Assembly: GCF_017349355.1 (NCBI RefSeq)
Contig: NZ_JAFMPM010000004.1
Coordinates: 89,579-153,578, forward strand
Length of the DNA stretch: 64,000 nucleotides
Source of the DNA: Thiothrix fructosivorans
Lineage (GTDB): Bacteria > Pseudomonadota > Gammaproteobacteria > Thiotrichales > Thiotrichaceae
Direction: 5' to 3'
A program made the translations under genes and the position numbers. Below, piece after piece: positions 27,397-36,469 of this stretch (position 1 is the first letter of the stretch; every line of letters starts with the position of its first letter). Below the pieces are notes generated by a model. The model was given only the letters and a program-made list of their open reading frames with translations, did no database searches and had not been told where the DNA came from.

Positions 27397-28160
27397 GAGT
27401 TGATCCTCATACCCATTTTTCCCATGATTTCTTGCATGACTGCCAGCATTTCCTGAGCCGCAATGCGTGCAGCACCACCGTTGGGTTTATCCCATACTGC
27501 TTTGCTTTCGTAGGCAGCATTAGCGATAGCAGAACGGTCTGCCAAGGGGTTAGCAATGATTTGTCCCGGCAGTGCTTCCAAGAACTTTCTCACCATTTCA
27601 ACTTGTTGCACGTTCCTGCTATTCCAGCGGTTTATCACCAATCCCAGAAATTTCAACGAAGGATTTTGTTTGGCTCTGACCGCCTTGATTTTGGCAAACA
27701 AGGTTTTAACACCGCGCACACTGAAAGCATCAGGAATCACGGGGGATAACGCAAAATCAGAGGCAATCAAGGGGGCTAACATGGCAAATCCCATTGTTGG
27801 CGGTGTATCCAGAATCACTAGGTCGAAAGTATTGGCAAACGTGCGTAGCCGTTGCCTAAATATTTGCACTGTTTCAAAAGGCAACCGCTCGATACCTAAC
27901 AAACCTTCGTCGGCAGGAATCAGTTTGAACGTCTCGCCGCCTATTGAGAGAGGAACAACTTCCCTGTCTTTCAGAAACAGACCGGAAGCTCCGGTTTTGG
28001 CAGACTCAACATGGAAAAATGCACTGATATTGGCTTGGGCATCCATATCAATGATCAAGACAGACAGCTTTTTACTGTGTGCGTAGAGAGCTAGGTGTGA
28101 CACGATAGTGGTTTTCCCGGTTCCCCCCTTGTGGATGGCTACCGTCAAGATTTTTCCCAT
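27393..28160 (-). CDS. ParA/IncC-type partition ATPase
   Basis: A 255-residue deviant-Walker ATPase: VAIHKGGTGKTTIVSHLALYA at 7-27, the A-prime motif LIIDMDAQANIS and the B motif FDLVILDTPPTMGFAML. It lacks an N-terminal DNA-binding domain, as in IncC/type Ib ParA. It is the first gene of the control operon; the promoter and operator candidates are at 28185-28232. Confidence 0.92.
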   Translation of the reverse strand: MGKILTVAIHKGGTGKTTIVSHLALYAHSKKLSVLIIDMDAQANISAFFHVESAKTGASGLFLKDREVVPLSIGGETFKLIPADEGLLGIERLPFETVQIFRQRLRTFANTFDLVILDTPPTMGFAMLAPLIASDFALSPVIPDAFSVRGVKTLFAKIKAVRAKQNPSLKFLGLVINRWNSRNVQQVEMVRKFLEALPGQIIANPLADRSAIANAAYESKAVWDKPNGGAARIAAQEMLAVMQEIMGKMGMRINS

Positions 28161-28183
28161 GAATGTTCTCGTAATGTTTTGAT

Positions 28184-28232
28184 TATTGTATCAATACCCT
28201 AAAAGTCAACCAATTTTGGAACCTATTGATAC
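28184..28232 (-). promoter_or_regulatory. Promoter and TATTGATA operators of the parA-korB-korA operon
   Basis: On the minus strand TTGGTT (28208-28213) and TACAAT (28185-28190) are 17 bases apart, a good sigma70 promoter. The -10 overlaps a palindrome TATTG-TAT-CAATA (28184-28196), and a second TATTGATAC lies at 28224-28232. The same motif occurs at 30947, 31180 and 38576, suggesting one shared repressor. Confidence 0.6.
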
Positions 28233-28305
28233 TACTGTTATCTGGTTTAGGCAGTATCTTAGACATAATCATCGGGAAAACAACTTATAACCGGTTTGAC
28301 GGAGC

Positions 28306-28323
28306 AGTTTCACATGAAAAACT
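28306..28323. promoter_or_regulatory. parS-like palindrome 1
   Basis: AGTTTCACATGAAAAACT, central CATG with AGTTT/AAACT arms; two positions off the consensus of the ten-site family. Confidence 0.6.
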
Positions 28324-28611
28324 TCATCTTGCTGCCGGAATCTGTAGCATGAAATTGTCCACACACTGGGGAAATTAGTGATGCGGTGTTTAGTTTTCAC
28401 CTAATATTGATTCAGCATCTGTTTTAGCTACGATGACTTGAGCATATTTTATATAGATCACGTTAATACCATGTCTCTTTTAAGGCTTACATCCTGTTTC
28501 TATAAAGATTTTCAATGAAAAATAAAAAAACATCAGCTTATGAATGCATCTGATTTTTTGTTCAAAACATAAACAGTGACGATGAAGAACGTATTGTTGG
28601 GGGGCAAAAAA

Positions 28612-28629
28612 ACTTTCACATGTGAAAAT
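28612..28629. promoter_or_regulatory. parS-like palindrome 2
   Basis: ACTTTCACATGTGAAAAT; the 14-base core TTTCACATGTGAAA is perfectly symmetric. Confidence 0.65.
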
Positions 28630-28877
28630 TTTGCAGACAGTAATATCTAGCTTAGAATCAAGCAACTGGTCACTCCAGCTATAGTGTGCACATCCATAGC
28701 TAGACAGCCGTGGCATTTCATGAACAAACCTTTCAACACTGTCAGCCCTGTCCACCTTGAAGACCATTACCACATAGACCCGATGCAGCGACTGGGCTGG
28801 TGATAATGGACGCACTCAACCAGTCCGCTAATACACCCCGCGCTGTACATCAATGTCAACGCTCCGATATTTGGCTT

Positions 28878-28962
28878 AGGGATGTGTAGGGCTTGTCCCG
28901 GCTTGCCGGGATGCAGCGCAGCGGAACCCGTAGCAGCCCGACCCGAAGGGTAAGCCCCAAAA
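28878..28962. repeat. Dispersed ~85-bp repeat, copy 1
   Basis: Contains a TCCCGGCTTGCCGGGA hairpin, then AGCGCAGCGGAACC and CGTAGCAGCCCGACCC, ending TAAGCCCC. The second copy at 58783-58868 keeps the same order (hairpin, CAGCGAACC, GTAGCAGCCCG, GAGGCCCC). Confidence 0.65.
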
Positions 28963-29276
28963 TAGCAGATTCACGGGAATAGAAAAAAGCGGTATTGATT
29001 CACCGACAAGAGTGGTTAATGGGATGTAAGGACTTCTCTCTGGAATAGTTGCAAAATAGGTAAGCCGTCAAAAACATCCCCCTCCTAGACGACGACCTTT
29101 TGGGTAGATTATCGCCTTGTACGAAGAATTGTCATATCGATGAAATTCAGTGGCTGACAGAGGGGAAGACAGAAAAAGCAAACAATACCAATCAAGACTG
29201 CCCGCTTAGGGTAATGGAGAACAGACCTAGGACAGCCCAGTAAGAAAACCCATTTTTTCCCACACCAGCATACAGC

Positions 29277-29379
29277 ACACAAAAGGTGTCTTTTCCCCGA
29301 TGGAACAAACCAACACCTCAGACATAGCGGTCATGCCGACTTCCATGAAATAGTTTGCAGCACACAAAAGGTCTCTTTT
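29277..29379. repeat. Two iteron-like repeats downstream of rep
   Basis: ACACAAAAGGTGTCTTTT at 29277-29294 and ACACAAAAGGTCTCTTTT at 29362-29379 resemble the iterons at 30809-30932 and flank the rep stop side. Confidence 0.7.
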
Positions 29380-29406
29380 CCAAAAATTCGCCGAATAAGG
29401 CGAGGG

Positions 29407-30681
29407 TCAATCCATCAGTCCCTGCTCTTTTAAAGCATTTTTAATGAACTTCTCACAACGGCGTTTGTAATCCGGGATGCGCTTGATAATTTCAAGACCA
29501 ACAAAGGGGCTGTCCAACCCAAGACGCAGTAGCTCTTCCTTGATGAACAAGTCATCCTGCTTTTCAGCGATAATTTCCTGCAACAATTGCTGATGCGCCT
29601 GCGCTGAAAGCCCCAATAAGAAATCTTTTTTCGCTTGCTGAGCAAATGCACGTATCAATTCTTCACGCAGCTTCCTGATTTTTTTTTCTTTCTCTTCAGC
29701 CTGCTGTTTTTTCCGGGCAGCATCCTCACTGACTTTCTGGATCAACTTTTCACTCTTGAAGTCGTTACGGATGGCAGCAGCAAGAAAACCTGACACGCTG
29801 CTGGTAATGCTCCGATTCAGCAGCTTTTCTTCCAATAACGCCAGTTTTTCACGTACATAATCATAGCCATGCTCCTGAATCCAGAGTTTTGCCTGAACAT
29901 CGGTAATTCCATGCTTAATCAATTGGTGGAACTCTTCACTATCCGCAATAGCTCCCGGTGCTTCAGGGGTAAGCACAGGAGAAGCCTCCTTGCGAGTTAC
30001 CAGAAACCCCAGTTGCGTTACCCTACGGTCAGTACGTTTTATTTTCAATTCCAATTCAATATTGGATACAGCATTAACTTCCTCGATGGCTGGCATCAAC
30101 ACCTTCTGCGAGAAACGCCGGTATTCATCGTAGGTTTTGGCGGTAGCCCCCAACAATTTACGCCAGTTTTCGACCTCCAGCATACCGGTGGAGCCAGTAT
30201 TGCAATAACGCATACAGTTTTCCCACAAAGCCAACCCGTAGGATGTCTTGAACAGACGCTGCTGGGCAATATTGATACGTTGGTAAATTTCTGGGTTATA
30301 CAATAGCTCGGCGAGAATCGGGGAAAAGCCATAATACAGCACACCATCATCAACTTTCCCCCAGGCCAACAGGGATGAGATGGAAAAATTCTTGTTCCAC
30401 TTGCCTGCTGCAACGGCAGATCCCCCCACATCCCAAGTAACGGCAGTCGTCGCCAGTTTCTCCAAGGACTCACGTAAACGGGCATAATTACGGCTGTTAG
30501 AGCCCATAGCCTCGAATAACACATTCAGGTTGATGACATGCTGCTGACGGGTAAGCAAAGCATCATAAGCATTCAACAACAGGATATTCCACATCTTTCT
30601 GGCCATCAGGCCAATGTCATTGGAAATGCGGATAGCTGCAACGTGCTTCTTAACATCTTTGGCAAGTTGGGTAGATGGCAT
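29407..30681 (-). CDS. rep: Rep_3-family plasmid replication initiator
   Basis: A 424-residue initiator of the Rep_3 (iteron-binding, two winged helix) type. The first winged-helix half has SNDIGLMARKMWNILLLNAYDAL; the second includes LFKTSYGLALWENCMRY and VENWRKLLGATAKTYDEYRRFSQKVL. A charged coiled coil (about 315-360) and a helical C-terminus follow. I start at MPSTQLAKDV (30681): the longer frame begins with TTG inside the operator. Iterons lie upstream and downstream, so this is an autonomous replicon gene. Confidence 0.88.
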   Translation of the reverse strand: MPSTQLAKDVKKHVAAIRISNDIGLMARKMWNILLLNAYDALLTRQQHVINLNVLFEAMGSNSRNYARLRESLEKLATTAVTWDVGGSAVAAGKWNKNFSISSLLAWGKVDDGVLYYGFSPILAELLYNPEIYQRINIAQQRLFKTSYGLALWENCMRYCNTGSTGMLEVENWRKLLGATAKTYDEYRRFSQKVLMPAIEEVNAVSNIELELKIKRTDRRVTQLGFLVTRKEASPVLTPEAPGAIADSEEFHQLIKHGITDVQAKLWIQEHGYDYVREKLALLEEKLLNRSITSSVSGFLAAAIRNDFKSEKLIQKVSEDAARKKQQAEEKEKKIRKLREELIRAFAQQAKKDFLLGLSAQAHQQLLQEIIAEKQDDLFIKEELLRLGLDSPFVGLEIIKRIPDYKRRCEKFIKNALKEQGLMD

Positions 30682-30736
30682 ACTCAAAGCTTCATTAGCA
30701 AGGGTAAAAAAACAGGAGTATAGAACAAAGATACGC

Positions 30737-30771
30737 AAAAGACACCGATTCAACGGACAACGGTGTCTTTT
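30737..30771 (-). promoter_or_regulatory. Inverted iteron half-sites, likely rep autoregulatory operator
   Basis: AAAAGACACCG (30737-30747) and CGGTGTCTTTT (30761-30771) are inverted copies of the iteron core, 56-90 bases before the rep ATG. Rep dimers commonly bind such an inverted pair to repress rep. Confidence 0.75.
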
Positions 30772-30808
30772 CAAACAGCACCTTTGGCCTCACCAAATCT
30801 TATCCATC

Positions 30809-30932
30809 ACACAGATGGTGTCTTTAGCACACAAACGGTGTCTTCTCATCACACAGATGGTGTCTTTACAGCACACAAACGGTGTCTTCCCATCACACAG
30901 ATGGTGTCTTTACAGCACACAAACGGTGTCTT
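30809..30932. repeat. Iteron array of the plasmid origin
   Basis: Six direct repeats ACACARAYGGTGTCTT at 30809, 30829, 30851, 30873, 30895 and 30917, spaced 20 then 22 bases (two helical turns). Two flavours alternate strictly: AGATGG, AAACGG, AGATGG, AAACGG, AGATGG, AAACGG. AT-rich sequence follows at 30940-31200, fitting an unwinding region. Confidence 0.9.
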
Positions 30933-31292
30933 TTGCCTCTATAATCTATTGATATTCCTAATGAAATCGACACCTAAACATCTTTAAACATGTATTAAAC
31001 TATTACAACATTGTTTAATGTGCTGTGGTTGCTTGTCCTCTAATCATTGAATACACACCGTTTCATTGAAAACCAACGTTATCTAGGAAAATAGCGGGAA
31101 GGACATCCTAAAAATTAGATTATCTCCATGAACCCACGTTATTTTTTGTAAAAAACCTTGTGTATCAGACAAAACTCTTGTATCAATACCCAAGTTGCAC
31201 CGCTGACGGTACATTTTCACATGTGAAAGTTAATCTAAACGGTGAATATCAATCCGGTAGACAGCACTGGCAACAAACAATGAAGGATCAGC
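30933..31292. other. AT-rich region between iterons and second parA
   Basis: No gene is seen. The AT-rich stretch beside the iterons is the expected unwinding element. TATTGATA at 30947-30954 and GTATCAATA at 31180-31188 match the operator motif of the korA-like operon, and a parS-like palindrome is at 31213-31230. A GAAGGA ribosome site precedes the parA ATG. Confidence 0.5.
31213..31230. promoter_or_regulatory. parS-like palindrome 3, upstream of second parA
   Basis: ATTTTCACATGTGAAAGT, 63 bases before the parA start. Confidence 0.7.
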
Positions 31293-32072
31293 ATGACCAA
31301 GATAATCAGTTTCGCCAACCAGAAAGGGGGTGTCGGTAAAAGCACACTCTGTATCCAGATGGCTTTTTACCTAGCAGAACGCAAACATCGTGTTCTGGTT
31401 GTTGATATGGATGGGCAAGGTAATACCTCTTCCCGGCTAGCTCGACGGGAAGGAGAGGAAGAAGCCGAATACTACGGCACAAAAACCAGCGAACTGTTTT
31501 CCCCCAAACTGGAAAATATCAAAGTGATGCACTGCCCTTACGGAATGGACTTGATCCATACGCCGAAGAATGATCCTGATCTGTTTGAAATGGAAGCCAT
31601 CCCGCTGAACCAAGCCGTCAATCCCAGACGTAACTTGTTCCCACTGTTTCCCAACTACGACTATGTATTGCTGGATTGTCCCCCGTCCCTAGGACGTAAG
31701 TTAGTGGCGGCATTGGCAATGTCCACACATGTTGCCTGCCCGGTACAGCTATCCGGGTTTGCGGTCGATGGTGTAGAGGGTTTGTTGAATACGATCATTT
31801 CTGTGAAAAACACTCTGAATCCCTCTATTGAAATACTCGGTATCATTATCAACAATATGAACAGCCGTTCTATGACACACCTGAAAGCCTTGAAACAGCT
31901 ACAGGCAGAAATTCCCGACCTGATATTCAAGCATGGTATTGCCAGTCGTGCTCCGCTGGATAATGCGACCAATCTGGGCATCCCTGTTTGGAAAATACGC
32001 TCCGGTGCTGCCAATGAGGCAGCAAGGGAAGTCAAGGCAGTCCTTAATGAAATTCTAATGAGGGCAAACTAA
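31293..32072 (+). CDS. parA: Second ParA partition ATPase
   Basis: A 259-residue ParA of the chromosomal/large-plasmid kind: ISFANQKGGVGKSTLCIQMA near 4-23, VLVVDMDGQGNTSSRL and YVLLDCPPSLGRKLVAALA. It is unlike the IncC-type protein at 27393 in length and P-loop surroundings. It forms an operon with parB (two bases apart). A parS-like palindrome lies just upstream. Confidence 0.92.
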   Translation: MTKIISFANQKGGVGKSTLCIQMAFYLAERKHRVLVVDMDGQGNTSSRLARREGEEEAEYYGTKTSELFSPKLENIKVMHCPYGMDLIHTPKNDPDLFEMEAIPLNQAVNPRRNLFPLFPNYDYVLLDCPPSLGRKLVAALAMSTHVACPVQLSGFAVDGVEGLLNTIISVKNTLNPSIEILGIIINNMNSRSMTHLKALKQLQAEIPDLIFKHGIASRAPLDNATNLGIPVWKIRSGAANEAAREVKAVLNEILMRAN

Positions 32073-32073
32073 C

Positions 32074-33060
32074 ATGGCATTGGGCAACCTGAAGAACTTA
32101 GCCAGTTTAGCGCAAGCGGCAAGAATCTCACTAAGCGGCAAGCAAGTGCTAAAACTCAATTTGGATGAGGTCAAATCCAAGTCCGACCAGGTACGGAAAT
32201 CCTTTACCGGCATTCAGGAGTTGGCAGATTCCCTGCTACAGGAAGGACAGATACAACCCATTATCGTTTCTCCGAAAGGGGAGGACGGATTGTACGAAAT
32301 CCAGAAAGGTGAGCGCCGCTGGCGTGCCTGCCGGGACGCAGGATTACCAACAGTAGAAGCCATTGTCAATGAGGATGATTTGTCCACCTTGGATGCAACC
32401 GCTGGGGAGTTAATTGAAAATATCCAACGTGACGATCTCACCCCGTTGGAAATTGCCACCGCACTACAACGGTTTGTCGATGGTGGTTGGAAACAAAAAG
32501 ATATTGCTAAACGCATTGGCAAAACAGTCTCGTTTGTTTCTTCCCATCTGAGCCTGCTCAAATTGCCGGATACCGTACTAGCACTTTATCAGCAAGATGT
32601 AACCCAAGACCCGGAAACGCTGAACAACCTACGCTTGTTGTTTGACCTTAATCCCCACCGTTGTGAACAGCTTTGTTCAGCCGCATTGACTGATGGCATC
32701 AGCCGCCTATACAGCCGTGAAGCCTTGAATGCAGTGAAAAAGCCTAAAGAAGAATCGATCAGTGAACTGCTACAACCAATGCAGGTCAATGTACAAGATG
32801 CAGTACCTGCGATTACCCCGGTAGAAACCGATACTCCGGTAAAACCCAGTATCCCGGAACCTACCGAATGGCGGTCTGCCAAACCTTCCCAACTGCACTT
32901 TGTGGTATCTGTTGCACTGGATGGCGAAGTCATTAAGGGGCGTATCCTCACCGATCGGGTTGACCAAGATACGTCCTATGTTTGGATTGAGCTTTACAAT
33001 CAACAAACCATCAGGATACCTGCTAACCAGTTAAAGCTTGAGAAAATCACCCTGCGCTAA
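32074..33060 (+). CDS. parB: Second ParB partition protein
   Basis: A 328-residue ParB. The N-domain has IQPIIVSPKGEDGLYEIQ, GERRWRACRDAG (CTP pocket) and GELIENIQRDDLTPLEIA; the helix-turn-helix is QKDIAKRIGKTVSFVSSHLSLLKLP near 150. A C-terminal domain of about 60 residues follows a Pro/Thr-rich linker. It is the best candidate to bind the AGTTTCACATGTGAAACT palindromes, because their half-site equals that of canonical parS; this is inference. Confidence 0.92.
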   Translation: MALGNLKNLASLAQAARISLSGKQVLKLNLDEVKSKSDQVRKSFTGIQELADSLLQEGQIQPIIVSPKGEDGLYEIQKGERRWRACRDAGLPTVEAIVNEDDLSTLDATAGELIENIQRDDLTPLEIATALQRFVDGGWKQKDIAKRIGKTVSFVSSHLSLLKLPDTVLALYQQDVTQDPETLNNLRLLFDLNPHRCEQLCSAALTDGISRLYSREALNAVKKPKEESISELLQPMQVNVQDAVPAITPVETDTPVKPSIPEPTEWRSAKPSQLHFVVSVALDGEVIKGRILTDRVDQDTSYVWIELYNQQTIRIPANQLKLEKITLR

Positions 33061-33086
33061 CCATTTTCCCGGTTCCGGGAAAATGG
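33061..33086 (+). promoter_or_regulatory. Perfect 26-bp hairpin between parB and dinD
   Basis: CCATTTTCCCGG and CCGGGAAAATGG form a 12-bp stem with a 2-base loop, starting at the base after the parB stop. There is no T-run on either side, so it is more likely a protein-binding site, attenuator or RNA-stability element than a terminator. Confidence 0.6.
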
Positions 33087-33119
33087 TGGTAGTTCTTCGA
33101 CTAGCTTGAGAAAAAATAG

Positions 33120-33971
33120 ATGACACAGGAATTGGAACCCAGCAAGCATCTGCAAGACTTTGAATCCATTAAACACATGGGCGAGGATGGCAATGAGTTT
33201 TGGTATGCCCGTGAATTACAGCCTGTATTGGAATACAGCAAATGGGAACGCTTCCAGAATGTGCTGAACAAAGCCATGAAGGCTTGTGAGAACTCCGGTC
33301 ATCTGGTGGAGCACCATTTCTACCCTGTTGATAAGGCGGTCGGGTTAGGTTCTGGTGCATCACGTAAAATTCAGGATTATTGCCTCTCGCGCTATGCCTG
33401 TTACCTGATCGTCCAAAATGCCGACCCGTCCAAGTCCGTGATTGCTAACGGGCAAACCTATTTTGCCGTACAGACACGTCGGCAAGAACTGGACGATGAT
33501 GACAAGTTCCAAGAACTGGACGAGAACGAAAAACGCCTGTTTCTGCGGCGCGAACTGCGGGAGCATAACAAGCAACTGGTTGAGGCTGCCAAGCAGGCAG
33601 GAGTAGAAAGCAATCTGGATTTTGCCATTTTCCAGAACCATGGCTATCAGGGATTGTATGGTGGTCTTGGAGCCAAGGAACTGCACAAGCGCAAGGGGCT
33701 GAAACAAAGCCAGAAAATACTGGATCATATGGGGTCAACCGAGATGGCTGCTAACCTGTTCCGTGCTACCCAAACGGAAGACAAACTACGGCGTGATGGA
33801 ACCCAAGGCAAACAGGAAGCCAATTCTGTCCATTTTCAGGTTGGTCAAAAGGTACGTCAGACTATCAAGGATATTGGCGGAACCATGCCAGAAGACCTGC
33901 CGACCCCGGATGAGAGTATTGCCGGTTTGGAGCAGCGAAAGAAAAAGCAGTTAAAGGATGATGGGCAATAA
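33120..33971 (+). CDS. dinD: DinD-like DNA-damage-inducible protein
   Basis: A 283-residue protein with a Bro-N/KilA-like start (FESIKHMGEDGNEFWYAREL, VLEYSKWERFQNVLNKA) and SRKIQDYCLSRYACYLIVQ, which is the DinD signature. DinD antagonises RecA filaments in E. coli. No LexA box was found in the 60 bases before it. It follows parB closely and is probably cotranscribed. Confidence 0.85.
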   Translation: MTQELEPSKHLQDFESIKHMGEDGNEFWYARELQPVLEYSKWERFQNVLNKAMKACENSGHLVEHHFYPVDKAVGLGSGASRKIQDYCLSRYACYLIVQNADPSKSVIANGQTYFAVQTRRQELDDDDKFQELDENEKRLFLRRELREHNKQLVEAAKQAGVESNLDFAIFQNHGYQGLYGGLGAKELHKRKGLKQSQKILDHMGSTEMAANLFRATQTEDKLRRDGTQGKQEANSVHFQVGQKVRQTIKDIGGTMPEDLPTPDESIAGLEQRKKKQLKDDGQ

Positions 33972-33990
33972 CCACAAATATACAAATATA

Positions 33991-34012
33991 GGGTGTCCGA
34001 AGACACCCTTGC
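33991..34012 (+). terminator. Weak terminator after dinD
   Basis: GGGTGTC-cgaa-GACACCC hairpin followed by TTG, 20 bases after the dinD stop. The U-tract is poor. Confidence 0.45.
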
Positions 34013-34209
34013 ACTGGGATGTTCTCACATCACCCTGGGCGGTCATCGGCTCCTCAGCCTGTACCGCGTTTACCAATATAGCATAGCAATTACTCATCCC
34101 TGAATGTTTGGAACGGGCGTTTCAGCGCTCTTTCTGTCACGTTTATCGCTTTGACCGAAGCATATCCCCAGCAGTACAGGCATGACGTTCATGCATTCTC
34201 CAGCGACCA

Positions 34210-35052
34210 TCAAGCAGGCTCTCTGGACAACGCAGGCTTGGCCAGTTCAATCAGGTAATCAGTCGCCCGTTGCGCCAGTGTTGATGCACGGAAAATGGCT
34301 CTGTGGTCATCTTCCAGCATTTTTACGTAATGGGCGATGTAGGGTGCGTGTTCATCGTCAATCATCGGTTGTAGGCCAATCTGTGGCAGCAGGAAGGCAG
34401 ATCCCAGCTCCGCCACCAGTTCTTCAAACGCATAACCGGCACGTGAGCGCTCGGCGTTGCGTTGCAGGCGCGACTCATGTCCTGTCCAGTGAATGTATTC
34501 ATGTCCCAGCGTGGCATAGTAGGCTTCCACACTGGTAAAGCGTTGCATGGCGGGCATCACGATCAGGTCTTGTGACGGAATATAGGCCGGTACTTGTTGG
34601 GTTTTTCCGACCGCGCCAGGCAGTGCCGCAAAAAAACGGCTGGTTTCAGTGATGAGAATGGGTTTTCCCCCTAATGTGTCCTGCCCTACCCCTTCCAGTT
34701 GCTCAAGGTTGAAGACGTGGTAAGCACGTGCTACCGGAATCTTGACCGTTTCATCTTCTCTGTCGGGGTCGTTCTTTTCATAGGTCTTGAAGAAGCAGAC
34801 CACGGTACTTTTTTCGCCTTTGCGCACGTAACCGCCGCGTTCTGTGGCTTGTTGAAAGGTCATCCAGTGTGGGGATGCATAGCCTTTACGTTCGGCCTCC
34901 AGCATCAACCGCAGGCAATTGATACCCTTGTAATGGTCGCCAGTGGTGCGTAATGGCAAGCTGGTGGTGTAGCACTGTTTCCAGGGGCGTACCCCTGCCT
35001 GTAATGCTTCCAGAATAGCTGTGGTGATTTCCTGATAGATGTCTCGTTTCAT
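34210..35052 (-). CDS. ArdC-like antirestriction / ssDNA-binding zincin protein
   Basis: A 280-residue protein with an N-terminal ssDNA-binding domain (DIYQEITTAILEAL, VRPWKQCY, YKGINCLRLMLEA) and a C-terminal metallopeptidase-like domain with HEYIHWTGHESRLQR (HExxH plus third ligand) and FEELVAELGSAFLL. This architecture is that of ArdC/TraC proteins that enter recipients during conjugation and protect incoming DNA. The start is at 35052 with AAGGAG 6 bases upstream; the longer frame has no ribosome site. Confidence 0.88.
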   Translation of the reverse strand: MKRDIYQEITTAILEALQAGVRPWKQCYTTSLPLRTTGDHYKGINCLRLMLEAERKGYASPHWMTFQQATERGGYVRKGEKSTVVCFFKTYEKNDPDREDETVKIPVARAYHVFNLEQLEGVGQDTLGGKPILITETSRFFAALPGAVGKTQQVPAYIPSQDLIVMPAMQRFTSVEAYYATLGHEYIHWTGHESRLQRNAERSRAGYAFEELVAELGSAFLLPQIGLQPMIDDEHAPYIAHYVKMLEDDHRAIFRASTLAQRATDYLIELAKPALSREPA

Positions 35053-35150
35053 GATGGTCTCCTTGTGTATCGGTGTATGGCTAAACACGCGATAGCGGAC
35101 TTCCCTGCCCTGCTCTTCCAGACCCATCCTGTTGTTGAGCGTTTACGGAT

Positions 35151-35398
35151 CAGCAGTGCTGTGTTGTCTTTGCATCGGGCAGGTCAGGGAAAGCGGGGTT
35201 GTGTCCCGTGCTTATCTGTCCCATCCCGTCGTCTCGCGTCGGTAACCGACAGCTTCGGCAGGAGACGTGGGTGCAAGGAGGAACGCAGGAACGAGTAGTC
35301 CTTGCAGCCATGGCTGTTGTTGAAGCAGGATACCGGATGACGCGAACGGTCAACGGGTGGGAGCGATAAGCACGGGACGCAGCACTGCTGACCTGCCC
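35151..35398. repeat. Modular inverted repeat
   Basis: GGGCAGGTCAG (35177-35187) and CCCGTGCTTATC (35205-35216) reappear inverted as CTGACCTGCCC (35388-35398) and GATAAGCACGGG (35365-35376). CAGCAGTGCTG (35151) has its inverse CAGCACTGCTG at 35380. The block order differs between the arms. Confidence 0.65.
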
Positions 35399-35802
35399 GG
35401 CTTGCCTGTTGCAAGGCATACCCGCGCTTGACCCGTAAACGGCAACAGGCTAACGGCAAGTGAAACGCGCAGTGACGGCGGAAGACGGCACGGAGGTGGT
35501 AGGGATTGGCGTGGAAATGGTGCAAGCCATTGCAGCAGAAAGCCCTATCAGCAAAGAGTTCCCTATTCGTACATATCCTGACATAACCCAGCATAATGGA
35601 TAGCAACACCTACAAGCGGGAAGATAGCTGCAACAAGCAAACTCTCCGCTCCACTGGTTACGGCATACTCCGTGATTCTGATGGTAAGGCAATAGAACTG
35701 TCTGCGGCAGAATAAGGCTCACCCCAGCAAGTGGTGGTAATGGCAAATAAGGAAGAAGGAAGAGAAGACAATACAGGGGGCAAAGGAGGCGAGAAGCATA
35801 AG

Positions 35803-35820
35803 AGTTTTACATGTAAAACC
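35803..35820. promoter_or_regulatory. parS-like palindrome 4
   Basis: AGTTTTACATGTAAAACC; one base from perfect symmetry over 18 bp. Confidence 0.7.
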
Positions 35821-36469
35821 GGATAGATCGCCTCAAAAAATAAAGGCGACTGGTTAGGGGGGGAACCAGTCGCCATGCTTTCCTTATTGTTATCGAGAGA
35901 CTTCCATGTCTATCAACGGAATATTCCTAATAAAGCTAGCGCATTGTTGCACAAGTTGAATGAAAAGTGAATTGAAAGCTTAACGCAGGCTGAATGAAAT
36001 TTCTTGCAGGAGAAGGAAAACGGTGGAATCACCACAGCAGAAATCGTCATAGTCACCCAAGCCAACCTAGTCAACAAGGATGTACTGACCCCATTCGTGG
36101 CATTATCGGTTTTTGCCGTCGTTGGCCTTGACAGCACCGACAACACAACAGCACAACAGGTTATTTGTACACTTAACCTGTTCTGCTACCTGTCACATCG
36201 AAGTGCGATGGAATGGCAGAAGAAAAAGCCCAGCGGGAATATTCAGGGTAAAACCGTAAAGGAGTATACCCGCAAAAGTTACCACCATATTGTTTCTATG
36301 TCAGGCCAGATTTGAACTATACATCTTGTGTTGCTGTGTGAGGAAACAGTAATAACCACCAGATGATTGGAAGCTAGGCAAGGAAGCTATCCACGAGAAA
36401 CAGGATGTCCTGCCTCCCTTTAACTCTTATGGCATTCCCTCCTCAACCCACCAAACAGAGGAATAGTTC

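Larger units (their letters stand above)
28233..29276. other. Non-coding region between partition operon and rep
   Basis: About 1 kb without a supportable gene; a 111-residue frame at 28480-28815 has no ribosome site or recognisable domain. It holds two of the 18-bp palindromes (28306 and 28612) and a repeat element (28878-28962) shared with 58783. It may be part of the origin or a centromere. Confidence 0.5.
35053..36469. other. Long non-coding region with inverted repeats
   Basis: About 1.4 kb without a convincing gene. Between 35151 and 35398 are separated inverted blocks (see findings). A parS-like palindrome is at 35803. The frame at 36004-36315 begins with TTG and has no recognisable domain; GCATTGTTGCACAAG at 35940 looks like an insertion sequence end but no partner end is visible. 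Confidence 0.45.

Noticed and set aside
28480..28815. A 111-residue minus-strand frame in the origin region
   Set aside because: No ribosome site, unusual composition, no recognisable motif, and a parS-like palindrome lies inside it.
36004..36315. A 103-residue plus-strand frame before the acidic repeat gene
   Set aside because: Starts with TTG without a ribosome site and resembles no family; kept only as part of the non-coding region.
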